DNA from: Petrosia ficiformis
Taxonomy: Eukaryota > Porifera > Demospongiae > Haplosclerida > Petrosiidae
DNA: 64,000 nucleotides
Direction of reading: 5' to 3'
Assembly: GCA_947044365.1 (NCBI GenBank)
Contig: OX345636.1
Coordinates: 28,872,466 to 28,936,465, forward strand
Shown: piece by piece, positions 1 to 11,999 of the stretch
Numbering within the stretch: the stretch's first letter is position 1
How the letters are laid out: every line of letters starts with the position of its first letter
Notes under the pieces: model-generated
The model's input: only the letters and a program-made list of their open reading frames with translations
Database searches by the model: none
What the model was told of the DNA's origin: nothing
Position numbers and translations under genes: made by a program

Positions 1-477
1 TTGCATACATACACTGTCTACACTTTTGTTAAATAGTGCAAATAACATTTATACACATACACTAGTCACAGTCTATTATATTAACCTTTGTCTCTTTAAA
101 TTTTCTATCACCCTAAGTAAAATGATTGCCCTACAACAATGGAGAATGGCTATTGGCTGTTTTCATCCATGTGGTTTTAAAGCAGGTTGTACAAATGACT
201 TTACTAAAAGGAGACTTATAATACTGATAACCAGAATAAAGGACATTTTGCCAAGGAAACTAAATTTACCATTAGCAAAGTCATTTGTACAACCTGCTTT
301 AAAACCACATGGATGAAAACAGCCAATAGCCATTCTCCATTGTTGTAGGGCAATCATTTTACTTAGGGTGATAGAAAATTTAAAGAGACAAAGGTTAATA
401 TAATAGACTGTGACTAGTGTATGTGTATAAATGTTATTTGCACTATTCAACAAAAGTGTTGACAGTGTGGTATGTAC
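1..477. repeat. Palindrome made of two inverted copies of a transposon leader exon
   Basis: Bases 1-209 are repeated almost perfectly as the reverse complement at 272-477, around a spacer of about 60 bases. Each arm encodes the same peptide with the core IALQQWRMAIGCF, plus the stretch upstream of it. Read on the minus strand, the right arm runs on through the spacer into a hydrophobic segment ending SLLL. That is the point where the related copy at 51.9 kb continues into its 2A motif. The left arm touches the window edge, so the true start may lie outside. Its right end abuts the truncated hAT gene. It is a foldback derivative, not a gene. Confidence 0.9.
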
Positions 478-480
478 ATT

Positions 481-1755
481 GCTCTTTCATTAATGGCCCT
501 CACACGTGCTGCCACACCCTTATAACCTCCACGCATGTTTGATGCGCCATCATAACATTGTGCGACCACATTCCGAATATCTAAATCGAATTTGCCAAAC
601 AGTGTTAGGAGTAACTCATAAAGAGATTCACCATCAGTACGGACAACCCGATGAAAACCAAGGAATCACTCTTGTATAGTAAAATCCTCAGAGACATATC
701 TCAGTACCAAAGCAGCTTGCTCATGCCTAGAAATGTCTTGAGTTTCATCAAAAATTATACCAAAAACCTCAGCTGATCTAACTTCTGCCAATATTTGATC
801 GCGAATATGGCCAGCTACTATCTCAAGTAGATTGTTCTGAATACTGGCACTAGTGTATGTCACATACTTTTTATGGCAAGCATAAAAATCATGTATAATG
901 GAATTGTCTTTTGATCGTAAATCTAGTAATTTTGCGAATCTTCGTTTTCTCGATGCCCTCTTAAAGGAATGCACTGACGCCCTAAGAATATTAGAACTTT
1001 TGATGTATTCTCTATTTTTGTAAACCTCTGCCTTATGTTGGTGATTAATTTGAGACTGAATGTTGGCTTCAGGAGTGCTTAGCATTCTTTGACCTACACT
1101 CCATTTTTGAAAACTTGATTTATGAGCAATAGATTTTTCATGAGATCGAAATTTTTCTAAGGCTTTTTTCCAATTCTTGAATCCAACTTTCACAAACGTG
1201 TCATCATATTAACCAATCAGTCCAAAAGCTCGACAATAAAAACAAAAAGCCAGTTGTGTGCTGTATTCCAACCAATTAAATTGGCCGTACCAACTTAACT
1301 GAAACCGTCTTCCATTTTTGTCCATAGGAAATGAGTCATTTTTCGGTTGAAAAGGACAAAACCCTTTTTTTAATTAAACAACTGAACAGTTTGTTTTGTA
1401 CCTTGGACAGGGTCTTGTGTGTGTCCTGTTTCAGATGATCTTGTAAAAAAACAAGAGTATCATCACAACCACCAACAAATAGACAGTCTGGACTTGCACA
1501 AAGATCTGATTTTTCTGTCAGCACTGAGGATGTCTATAACAAACGATTTGACAGATGAACATGATGGTTTTGGCTACTAGGTTATCTTACAGTAACATCT
1601 TTATCTTCTGATTCCAAAGACTGATAGTCCATATATTTTTCACTTTCAAACTCATTCTCTTCACTACTTTCAGTTCCATGAAACTTCTTCACAACCTGGT
1701 CAGGCTGGTCTCTCTCAATAAAGGATGTGATCTGTCCACGTTTAGTTCTGTAACT
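481..1755 (-). pseudogene. hAT-superfamily / ZMYM1-like transposase, N-terminal half, broken
   Basis: Read on the minus strand. Two exon-like pieces (about 1755-1585 and 1530-1400) give a charged N-terminal tail beginning KRGQITSFIERD. Then a TTF-type zinc-finger module follows, with GRRFQLSWYGQFNWLEYS and AFCFYCRAFG. It leads into KVGFKNWKKALEKFRSHEKS and the start of the DUF4371/RNase H-like region (FGIIFDETQDISRHEQ, then VVAQCYDGASNMRGGYKGVA). These are hallmarks of the ZMYM1-like branch of hAT transposases. In-frame stops lie near 1210 and 665, and the C-terminal two thirds are missing where the palindrome begins near 480. The family call is secure; joining the two N-terminal exon-like pieces to it is inference. 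Confidence 0.8.
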
Positions 1756-1799
1756 AAATATTTTCTTTTAGGAAGGATAAGGTAGCAATTTTGGTACAC

Positions 1800-3150
1800 T
1801 CTTCCCTTGCTTTGCTGTCTCAACAGCCATTGGTGCCTATATGTATGCTTAATAGTTCATTTCTGTCTTAATAATAGTTATCAATGCAATAAAATTTTTA
1901 GGCTATTTATCCCTTTCAAAAATCTGTATGTGTGTATGATTTATTTGGCGGCTACTATGATGCAATTTGTCATGAAATCAGGTAAACAATTTACGAAATC
2001 ATACTTTTATCTCCTCAAATCTATTTTATGCTGTTTCAGGAAACTTTCACATTTACTGCCAGACCTACTTACATATAACTTTATTGACAAGGTTAATCCA
2101 TATACATCTGTTGTTTTTATAACATTCTATATATATTTTTATTTTCCAATATGATTGTTATGTTTAGAATGTGCCACTACAAAATAATGGTGATGATTGT
2201 GGTGTTTTTACTTGCAAGGTATATGTTTCACATCAATCATAATTAATAGTCCACATAATATATAGTTCATGGAGTGTATCATACAGGATGAAGATTTGAA
2301 TTTTGAGGTAAATATAATTGTTACTTCAGGTATGTTATAGTTGATTCCATCACTATATTACAGACATCTTCTCATATGATGAGGCAGTGGCTACTGCAAA
2401 CCATATTTGATAGTTTCCCAAAAAGGTAGTTTCCATGCATAATATTTATAATTATAGTATTCTGTTATTATTATAGAGAGTTAGCACATAATGACACATT
2501 ACATGAATTTAAAAAATTCGGATTCACTGTCAAAATCAACGGAAGGATTTGTGGTTTGTAGACAAATGCAATAAACACTGTTAAATGTACAAGCATATAT
2601 TTTCAGGTGCTGGCTCATTGTCAATTAATGATTTTCAAAAAGCAGTTTCGAAAATAAGGTAGAATGCATCTTTTTGTTTTACTGGATACCGTATATCTAC
2701 ATAATTTTTTCACAATATTACAGCAGTTATTAATTGATATCATCAAAGGAAAGCGAATAACTCCTTTCTCAGACAGATACATGACTCTTTCTAACAAAGA
2801 AAGAGCAAGGATGAAGAGTGCGTCATTTGGAATTGCTCATCATTATCTTACAGATGATGATGTTAGTCACTTTATTATAGATCTAGATTTTTATTTTATA
2901 ATTTTTGGCCAATTAGTTAGATGAAGCTTTCAGAATTTTAAGTTCTTTGGTGGAAGATGAGCAACAAAGAGAATGTGAAAATTTCTTTGCATTAGTTGTT
3001 GACATCCTATTTCCTGAGGTATGCACATGCGATATTAACCATGTATATTTTAATTACTGTATGGTGTATTTTCAGGTGTTTATACAGATGTTAATTAAAC
3101 AAAGAGGAATTTCATACGATGATGGAATCTCTGTTTATTTGCAAAATTAG
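1800..3150 (+). CDS. Spliced gene with Ulp1/SENP-type cysteine-protease C-terminal motif
   Basis: Short exons with GT..AG borders can be followed. The exon at 2168-2218 reads VPLQNNGDDCGVFTCK, the Q-x(5)-DCGVFxC signature of C48 (Ulp1/SENP) SUMO proteases, carrying the catalytic glutamine and cysteine. Exons 2287-2307, 2364-2425 and 2477-2553 follow in phase, including HMMRQWLLQTIFDSFPK, and join in phase to 2608-2658. A second block (2724-2846, 2897-3018, 3076-3150) is also in phase with itself and ends at TAG 3150. Joining the blocks leaves one frame break. The upstream protease region, including the catalytic His/Asp part, was not resolved before about 2060. The C-terminal block (…RECENFFALVVDILFPE…) is not recognised. 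Ulp1-like proteases occur both as host genes and as transposon cargo; which applies here is open. Confidence 0.55.
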
Positions 3151-3610
3151 TTTATTTGGATTCTTTATTTATTTGGAAATTAGAAATTTGTGATTTAGAA
3201 CATTGAATTATTATTTTATGTAATAATAATTATTATTTTGTGACTGTTGAGAGAATTAATGCATGAGTATTTGAGATATCACCGACGTTAAACTTATCTT
3301 CTGTTCCGCGTTAGCTCGAATGAAACGAGGGGAACAATATTTTCAAAGAGGACCGTTATATTCACTCCCCCAAGACTGCAAATTTCGGTCCGGAGACCAG
3401 ATTTTTGCAGGACCATCATTTTCGTGACACCGTAGTACAAACTGTACTACGATAAAACGCCGTAGAAATGCTGTTCAAACTGTAAAATTCAAAATTTTGT
3501 TTATTTAGGTTTTTTACGGTATCTATCTATACACGTTTTCCCAACGTTACTAGTTTACTACGTTTCTTTGTTGTTGGCTTCTGCTACGTTGAATACGTTC
3601 CCTAACAGAG

Positions 3611-6600
3611 ATGGCGATTAGAGCTACAATTAAAAAAACTCAAAAGAGTAAGTTTTTTCTAATCTTATAATAATCTCTATAATCGTTATACATAATAATA
3701 ATTATAGCACAGATGATCTTGATATATTTTCCGGAAGATGATTCGACAAGCATTGTAAAAGAGAATTGTGTTGTGAATAGTTCAGACAGCGCATTAAAAA
3801 GAGGAAGTAGAGTTGGAGTAAAGGAGCGATCAAAAGTTTATAATGGTGTAGTGATTGAAGTTGGTGAGTTATTATTATAATGAAATATAATTATATATAT
3901 ATATATATATATATATAATAAATTATATATAATTATTGTAAATATAATTTATAATAATAATAGGGACAAGTGTATGTTAAATAGTTGCTAAGTATCAAAC
4001 AAACAATTTCAACGTTCGCTTATTAAATATGCACGTTTTCAAAGTTTGCTACATTGATAGTTGTGGGTTTCTATGCATTGATATAGTTTTAAATCATGTT
4101 ATGTAGTATGTTCAGCAGTTACTTATAATCTGTTTGCTTACAATGCACAATTCTGTCCAGGATTGCCATCAAAGACTTTGATATATAACCAAATCAACCA
4201 CATAATGATATTCATAAGACTTTGTTGGCAAAGCTGGGCATTAAGGTGGCACTCGGAAAGCCAGAAAAGTGCCCGTACGTTTTATTCATGATATTCATAA
4301 TTTAGTTTTTCATTCATATTTGTGGTCTACGGTAACCTAAGTATGCGGAAATGTGTATACACACTCTATGATAATAATGAAATTCCATACGTGGTTTCTG
4401 GTTAAAGTGCAGATTGTAATTAGGTAAGTTAACACATGCTTTTAAGGTACATTTTTCTGTTTTCTTATTCAACGTATAGCTTTGATATTTCATACAGTAC
4501 TTCAGGAGGTGTGACTCTAAAATCGTACAGAGCCGTTTTCCTTTCTGATCTTTCTTTGATGATCTATAGCGATGAGATACACGACATAGTAGAGAATATG
4601 CTGATCTAGAAATTGTACTGCAAATCTGTTATGTAAGTTTTCAGATCTTAGTGAGTTGAGTGCTGACAGCAAGTTTTGTTTCATTATCTACTACACAGAC
4701 GGAGAAAAATGTACCTTACACTTCCACAATTGTCGATCGCCTACTCAACATTGTAGATTTCATCTACATTTAAAATTTTTTCTGGAGTTAGCACATCTTG
4801 AGATATATAAATTGTACAAAAATGAATCAACGAAGTGAAATAGTTCTTGAGATATAATAATAAGTAGTAACTAATGAATATTCATATATTTTGCCCAAGC
4901 GCCACCTTAATGATTCTGTTTAGCTTGAATTTATTGATTATGCATTTATTTAAAAGTATTTTACATACAATCTTTATATTATCATAATGATTACTATAAT
5001 TACAGGTGAGGTTGAATTGTTAAGAAAGATAGAGGAGGAGTTTTTGGATGGTGACATAAACAATGGTGAGGTAATCAACAAACATTATTATCTCTTTACA
5101 CAACATTTTGGTTATATAGAATTTGAGATTGATAAGGAACCAGACTTGGAGGAAGAAAAAGGTAATAATTGTGGTTCAGTATTGATATACATATATTCAT
5201 TCCGATCTCTTTTAAGTAGTGGCTGCTAAAATGAAGAAGCAAAATAAAACGAAAAATCTTTTGAAACCAGCTAATTATGTGAAAACTACATCCAAGAAAA
5301 GGAAGTGTGCTGAAATCGGAACAGAAAATGCAATACCTAAACGAGCTTATGTAGTAAAACAAAAGAAGAATCACATCCATAGTAAGTGTTATATTGACTT
5401 ATATCAGTAATAGAATTATATAATTTCTAATAATAGAAGACAAAAAAACAAAAGGATCAGTAATTGTAGTGACGGATTTTGATGATAAAGAAAACTTAAA
5501 TAATACATTAGAAGATGAATTGTGTGAACATAACACTAATGAAGATGTCATGCTAGAGGAATCAATTGGTATTGAATCTATTGATGATGACATAATCTCA
5601 GATTCAGGTAAAGAATACATGTGTGAGATAGTAAAACTTAAAAGTGATCATTTTTGATATAAAAGTTCAGACTATTTAGTTTACACCATTCAATTACTAT
5701 TACATCACTTTTTAACATGTCTATTACCACTACTTCCTAATCATATAATTTTAACTTATATTACTATATACCCTTGTCTGATTATATTACTGAAGTCAAT
5801 TATTTATGGAACCAGAATATTAACTTGACTGAATGTTGTATTTGTGTAATTAGTGTACCTGTAAAAAGTGTAAATTCCATTGATCCAATAAAACAGAAGC
5901 CATAACACTTCAGATGTTACCCCATGTCTGTTGTACTCAGGTAGGCTGGGACTTTGAAATCAAATATCACAATATCAAAATTGATTAAACTTTGATTAAT
6001 CAAATAAATAATTAAGTGGGTAGTACATCCTTTATTGAATATTTGTTATCCCCTAAATTTGACTTTGATTTTGTATATTTAATTAAATGAATCAGTCTCA
6101 GCCATAGACTGTCACTTGTTAGTGCATCAGAATTAGTGATAACACTATAATTATTATAAATATCAAGAATTTAATTTTAATTTTAGATCCTTTATTGCTT
6201 GAACTGACTGTTCAAGAATTAAAAGAAAGACTTGAAAAACAAGAACTGTTAACTGAAGAAGCTATGAGAATAGCGAAGGTAGCACAAAATGAAATACAAG
6301 AATTTAATAAACGTTTTATAAGACCTACTAATAGTCTCACAACCAATATAAACTTGTTAATGTTATCTGATCCTCCTCCACTTCCTGAACCTCTCAACTA
6401 CCATCCTGAAACACCAACCTTCAACAAACAGCTGCAATCTCAATCAGATTTCAATGGATTTCCATCTACACCTACAACACCTTATCAGTATTGTTCTCCA
6501 GCACAAACAGACCTATTGGTGAATCAATGTACTCACAACCTAACTGCTTTGAAATTAAAGCGAAGAGAGCTAAAAATCAAGATTTATCATCTGCCCAAAT

Positions 6601-6856
6601 TGACAAAGCTCAACTTGTTCCTGCTTCAGACGTCATCAACAAATATCCCAACTTCCAAAAAGAAAACGTCATAGGAAAGTTGGCTGTTAAATTAGCGAAA
6701 GAATCTTTCTTTGGTGACAGTGTGTTGGTGAAGTGCACAGTAATGGGGTGCAACAGCCATCCTGCACTTCCACTAAAAGAGCTAAATGAGTTGAAGAGGA
6801 CCATCTTTTCGTTGTTTCCCACGTATTGGGCAAACCCTGTAGAATTTGAAAGTTAA
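3611..6856 (+). CDS. BEN-domain protein, multi-exon
   Basis: Starts at ATG 3611 (MAIRATIKKTQK). Exons follow at 3611-3647, 3708-3863, 5006-5161, 5217-5381, 5437-5607 and 6187-6856, all GT..AG and all joining in phase (phase 1). The middle exons are lysine-rich, then acidic. The last exon begins with a predicted coiled coil (LELTVQELKERLEKQELLTEE) and a proline-rich linker, and ends with a BEN-type domain: VIGKLAVKLAKESFFGD … LPLKELNELKRTIFSLFP. BEN domains bind DNA or chromatin partners, so a nuclear regulatory role is likely by family. A frame change near 6500, between TPYQYCSPAQT and the BEN frame, is the only defect; it may be an assembly indel. Introns 3864-5005 and 5608-6186 carry repeats. 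Confidence 0.7.
3894..3916. repeat. (TA)n microsatellite
   Basis: A run of alternating A and T in an intron of the BEN-domain gene. Confidence 0.85.
4241..4910. mobile_element. TTAA-flanked inverted-repeat element in the BEN gene intron
   Basis: The left end reads TTAAGGTGGCACTCGG. The reverse complement of the right end reads TTAAGGTGGCGCTTGGGC. The segment is about 670 bp, is bounded by TTAA, and has no recognisable transposase. TTAA boundaries are typical of piggyBac-type targets. The first bases (TTAAGGTGG) match the tandem elements at 26.9-28.2 kb, so they may share a mobilising source. A stretch just outside the left end (about 4155-4230) also matches 49,280-49,400. Confidence 0.6.
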
Positions 6857-7324
6857 ACTTTGGACCCAGTGTGTAAATTCCATTGGTCAGTTGTGTAAAA
6901 GGCTTCGAGCAATCCAATTAACCAAGTTGTGATCATATTTCTTACAGTATTACTACTACTTATGAGCTAAAGTTTGTGTTTAGGTATAATAAGTTTCAAT
7001 CAACTTCTTTATTTACTACTATTACACTATTGATATTAATTAGTCATTTTATTAAACAAAAATAACATAATATTATTATTCATAATGCAAATTCTTCCAG
7101 ATTGAAGAAACTTCCAGCCAAATTATAATTAGTGGATAACTAGACAATAGAAAAAAGAGTAAGATAAACATAATGATTCGAAAAAAATTGTCAAGTAGCA
7201 AGGGAAATCTCTTGGAAATTTGGTGGTTTTGAAAAAAAACCGTTTAGAGAAAAAAAAGTGAAAAAATGTCGGCTTTGAAAAAAACCATTCAGAGAAAAAA
7301 AAAAAGAAAATATAACCAGGGTAT
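6857..7324. other. Intergenic, A-rich
   Basis: No gene is visible. 7,190-7,310 contains two similar A-rich blocks (…TTTTGAAAAAAA.CC.TT.AGAGAAAAAAA…), probably the 3' flank of the adjacent Tc1 element. No terminal inverted repeat could be fixed by eye. Confidence 0.5.
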
Positions 7325-8413
7325 CTAGTATCCAGTAGCTCTACCATCAACTGCAATCACTTCGGGAATAACCTTTCTCAAATGACCGATGTATTTCCTA
7401 CACTTTATGACATCTACAGTTTTCCAAAATTCTTTTATCCCATCAACTAGCTGATCTTTAGTTTTAGGTTTCACTTCCCTTCTCACATATTCCTTTAGCT
7501 CATGCCATAAATTCTCTATAGGGTTTAAGTCAGGTGACTCTGCTGGAGTACGCCACCAATAGATGTTATTTTCAACTAAAAAAGACTGTGCGGCTTTAGA
7601 GGTATGCTTGGGATCATTGTCTGCCATGAAACGATGACCATCAGGATAAACAGACTTGACAAATGGGATCAATGTTTGATCTAAAATTGCAATGTAGAGA
7701 CCATTATCCCATCAAAGATGCAGATACCAGTGCTTCCTCGTTTACTTATACCTGCCCACACATGAACTTTCGACGGGTGCTTTGGCCTGTAAATTAAAAA
7801 TAAAATATATTTTTTAAAATACCATAAAAGAATGTTCATTATTATTATTATATAATTATATATATACAATTATTAGTAAATACCTTGGTTTGGGACGAGG
7901 AGCTTTTCCTCTCTTACGACAACAAAAGCGTCTATGGGTTTCCAATTGGACTGTACATTCATCCGAGTAAATAACATTATCCAACTCATCTTGCTGGTGT
8001 TCTTTAGGCCATTCCAGTCGTTTAAGCTTATTAGGCTCTCTTATTAGTTGACAATAAGAGCTACCTCTAAATGTCCAGCCTAGGGAAGCTCGGCAGCGAA
8101 GTATTGTCTGTAGGGACAACTCTAATCCACTTGATACAAGTAATTTGTGAAGCTGATAAGCTGTAGTCTCGTCATCCAGCCTCATCTGCTGTTCTACCAA
8201 ATTCTTAATCTCGAGTGTCATCTTCGAAGGACGACCAGAACCTGGCTGCCTAACAAGACAACCAGTTTCATTAAATTTCACAAGGAATTTGTGAATCCCC
8301 TCTCTTGTGGCATGCATTCCTTCCTGTGCAATCAGTTTCTTGATTGTTGGTGGCTTAAAGCCCTGGTTATAGAGGTAAATAATGCGTTCCTTCTTGTAAT
8401 CGCTGTAAACCAT
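7325..8413 (-). pseudogene. Tc1/mariner-family transposase with one intron
   Basis: Starts at ATG 8413 (MVYSDYKKERIIYLYNQGF), a helix-turn-helix followed by the GRPS hinge (GSGRPSKMT). The catalytic core has VIYSDECTV, then MADNDPKHTSKAAQ, then PAESPDLNPIENLWHELK. These are the first and second Asp and the third acidic position of Tc1-type DDE enzymes. An AT-rich intron of about 95 bp splits the gene after RPKP (near 7885), and the second exon starts near 7787 (KHPSKVHVWAGISKRG). A frameshift lies near 7712, between FDGIM and the DQTLIPFVKSVYPDGHRF part. The ORF is otherwise nearly complete (about 340 aa, normal for Tc1), so the copy is fairly young. Introns are unusual in Tc1 transposases. 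Confidence 0.85.
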
Positions 8414-9570
8414 CTTCACTTGAACAATAAAAAAAATCACATGGACTGCAATTGCACATGCGCATTCTTTTATATTGTAAAGGGCGTGTAAACGACGTTT
8501 AATGACTGTGTAAACTGTACGACCTGACTACAGACGGTATCGTCTCGTACAACGACAGTAGTACAAAGACGAAACGTGAACTTTTTTTTGTTGTCTACTG
8601 TAACTCTCATATTTTATAAGACTCAACATTCTGATTTACTTTGTGGAAAGAAGAGTCTTTAACAAACTTATTGATGTAAAATTTATACTTCGCTATCATC
8701 AGGAGAGAGAGAGGTGAACGTTTGTATGTATAGTAATCGACGGGCAACACCCACTTTTTGTATAGTCTGTATAACGCCTGAATTTTAAGCAACCATGACT
8801 TTTAACTCACTTAGTTATACAGAAGACCTTCTAAGAAGCCATTGATACCAAAAACATGCTTCGTTAGCTGCAGGAAAGCAGCAAGACGAGTGTTTGAATC
8901 TGTAATAGTCAACGGCGATGCCCATACTTAGCGTCTTTATCACTTTTGTTTAGCCTGGAATTTGATGTTTTCCCTAATTTCAACTAACTAAATGTCTTCT
9001 TCGTAGTGTGAGCTTGTTAGTTTCTTCTATACTTAAAGATTTTATCATATATTTGCCTTTTGGTAACAATGACATGTTAACGCGTCACTAGTCAGGTAGA
9101 GCAAATTAGATAATGACGCGTTAAAGCGTTATTGGTCGGGAAAGGGTTAATGTAAAGGCAACTGCTTGTGAACCGACGACTACAAGAATTTCTGTACCTT
9201 GATGATGGTCTGTATTTATGATCGTATGAGGGTGCAAAGGTTCACAAGTGCAAATTGGCTTTGGTTCTGGTTCCAGAGTGGACATAACTAGAGAGTACTC
9301 TCACCTACTGGAGGACTCTGAAACAATTAATTAGCTCTTTAGCGGCGAATGACGTCTACGGACGTTATGAACATTAAACCGTTAAAAGCGAATGACGTCT
9401 ATAGACATCATGAGTACTAATGGTCGTATTTTTGTAGTCAGGCGTGGCCTGACCCTTGTGTTTACAATGTACGAAGGGGGCCAGGACCGTAGCGTATACT
9501 GAACTTGTGCAGCACTTATATGGCTTTGGGTGGAGCTCACCTTGCCATACGGGTGGAGCCGAGAAGACAC
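8414..9570. other. Intergenic with TTAA-type inverted and direct repeats
   Basis: No coding exon is recognised. TTAACGCGTCA (9077-9087) is mirrored by TGACGCGTTAA (9113-9123), an 11-bp stem with a 25-bp loop. GCGAATGACGTCTA occurs twice, at about 9345 and 9388 (43-bp period), each followed by a partly self-complementary GACGTCTATAGAC-like stretch. Such blocks resemble subterminal repeats of piggyBac-like elements, but no transposase lies here. Confidence 0.45.
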
Positions 9571-10393
9571 ATGGCATCTCAATCCATTTTATGTTTTGGT
9601 TGCGGAAAAGATATTACCTCACAGACAGCAAACAGATGTAATATACTCAAACCTTCTTACTCCAAGACTTTACAAGTTTGGAAAAGGTTAGTGGTGGAGC
9701 GTTTTGAGGAACTGAATATTGATGTAGATATAAATCAGCTACGAAAAAAATCCATCTGAAAAACATGAGTCTAGTCTTTTCAGTCAGCAGTTAATGGTAA
9801 TCATATTAACTCCACATTTCTCAGTAATCAGATTGCTGTCTTATCTGTAGGAAGGATGAAATATAGCAGTACTAAAAATAAAGGCATAATTGAGAAAGGA
9901 ACTTGCGAGAAAATAGTGTTTCACAGATCCTGCAGTTATCAACACATGCTTAAGAAGTGTACTGCCAAACTGTTTCCTGATGAACAAAGGGACAATTTCC
10001 ATTATTATCTTGCTGACAGCACAGGCCTTAGTTTATCAAAAGATGGATTATTGTCCATTGATGATGAAGATGGAATAGAGAAAACTATACCTTGGACCCT
10101 TCAGAATTATCTGAAAGTTTCAAATATCAAGTATGCATCCAAAACAAAATTATTTTGTGTTCAACGTAGTTCAGGTAAGTATAGTTTAGATTTATATAAT
10201 TATGATTATACAATTTAATGACAACATATGATATATTGTACTTTGAATGACTATTATGTATAGGTTCCCACTCGAGTTTGACGAAGTCTGGCAATTATCC
10301 CCTGGTTGAAAGCAATGAACCATCACTAGTGGTTGACAAACCAGTATTCTTTAAGGATTTGAAGTCAGATAAAGAGTCTAGTAGTATGTAATA

Positions 10394-10433
<40 letters not shown>

Positions 10434-11163
10434 CACCTATGACTGTAATTAGGATGAATTATACCAGCAAATAGACCCATTCAAAATTGGGATAAATACA
10501 ATGATAGAGTTGGGTAGGAGATAGCTTATAAAATAAAGAATGGTTGTGCAGATACTTAAGAATTACAGCTATAATAATTATTATTATTATACTCATTTAC
10601 AAACAAAGGTTCTGATGGTATGCCTTCTATCAGTAAACGAAAGCTAATGGATGAAATTAATCTCCATTTGCTGAAAATGCTTTGAATGATATTGATGAAG
10701 TACATACTGATGTTGCTACTGTTGAGTTGCCATCTTCTGATTGTGAGTAGCTATATAGATTATATATGTGCATTACTAATACTGTTTTTGTAACAATGAA
10801 CATTCTAGCAATTCTTCCCTTTGAGCCACTTTTCATAGCCAAGCGCCAGAGCATGTATAAACCTGACAAACACATGTTTGTTAATAACGAATCTCAACAG
10901 AATTTGCTGACTTCATTTATAGACAATGATGAAATGAAAATGGAAGCAAGGAACGAAGTAGATCTGTCAGAGAGTGAGATGATTTTATTTGAGGCCAATC
11001 CATGTCGTTTCGGATGTGAATTTAGTGGATTCAGGGATGGTATGATTTAATTATGTTTATGTTGAGATGTTAGTGACTTGTGCAATAATGTAGGTGAAAT
11101 TATGTATGACTTCGTTGAGAGTTATGATACAATAATGTGTGATAATCTTTGGATCATTATTTG
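9571..11163 (+). CDS. Multi-exon gene of unknown function, zinc-binding N-terminus
   Basis: ATG 9571 opens an exon beginning MASQSILCFGCGKDITSQ, a CxxC half-finger. Later exons at 9851-10174, 10264-10380, 10610-10742, 10809-11039 and 11095-11163 join in phase 1. The second carries a compact domain (KIVFHRSCSYQHMLKKCTAK, LFPDEQRDNFHYYLADSTG, TIPWTLQNYLKVSN) that I cannot name; its layout suggests a small ubiquitin-like or PB1-like fold, which is only a guess. The join between 9759 and 9851 is unclear because the first ORF stops at 9759. A frameshift lies near 10660, between SKRKLMDEI and ENALNDIDEVHTDVATVEL. The last exon overlaps the convergent integrase-like gene on the other strand. Confidence 0.5.
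10397..10428. repeat. (TA)n microsatellite
   Basis: Alternating TA run inside an intron. Confidence 0.85.
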
Positions 11164-11990
11164 ATGTAAACACTTTCACACATTATACGACGGGAATAAC
11201 TAATAATACACCAGATAAAATTAATAAGAACTTATAACTATGCATACTAATACATACCCATCAATGCAGCCATGTATGGTAAAGCCATATGGTTTCAACT
11301 TGTCGTATCCATCTATATGCCATACAAAATTGGGTCCCTGAATACAATAATGATATCTTTAAAAATTATATAATGTGTAATCAAAATACCTTGCTGTTAT
11401 ACAGCCTGCGTTGAATCCTTCTTTTCTTCCTGTTTTTAACACCACTTGGATCTATAACTTTCAGCAATTGTTGAACAAGAACTCTAATGTTATAAATAAT
11501 TATTTTATTATAATAATTATGGCTATATTTTTACTCACTGAGATACAGAACATTTATATTTCAAGTTTAAATGTCTCCACATACTACGATAGCCAAGAAG
11601 TGATCCTGAACACTTGAGTTCACTCTGTAGTAAGACAATAGTATAATTGAATTACAGTTGCTTGTCTATTACTCACTAGAATACATCCATAGACATGACA
11701 TAAATGAGAAATAGAAGGTTTCAGTCGCCTTTTTAAACCTTTCCTTTTCAGGATTCTTTTAAGTTGCCGTAAAGACAGTTGGTATCCATGCTGATGCTGC
11801 AGAAAGTTACAAATAGTTTTATATATCTGTACCCTTCCACAAAGTATAACACTATTAGATCTTGAAGAGAATGCTGTCCAATCAACATCGCAGCCATTTT
11901 GTTTTAACAACAAAATCACATTATTCAAAATAGGAAATGAGAAATAGAAAATGAGAAATAACAAATTGCTGATGTAGAAATGTAGAAATG
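11110..11990 (-). pseudogene. Integrase-like (rve/RNase H fold) gene, copy 1, 3'-truncated
   Basis: Spliced, minus strand. N-terminal exon: LQHQHGYQLSLRQLKRILKR, a helix-turn-helix-like region. Next exon: LLGYRSMWRHLNLKYKCSVS. Then a basic exon (VKNRKKRRIQRRLYNSK). Then the core exon at about 11258-11339: GPNFVWHIDGYDKLKPYGF, with the first catalytic Asp in the HxDG motif, followed by TIHGCIDG. A last piece at 11110-11205 reads YSRRIMCVKVFTSNNDPKII. The second Asp and the Glu are absent, so the copy is partial. The family matches animal integrase-core proteins related to retroelement and Ginger-type integrases, here with introns. Confidence 0.75.
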
Positions 11991-11999
11991 AGAAATGAA

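Noticed and set aside
26..453. Two overlapping 96-aa ORFs on opposite strands with almost the same protein
   Set aside because: They are the two arms of one palindrome, not a gene pair.
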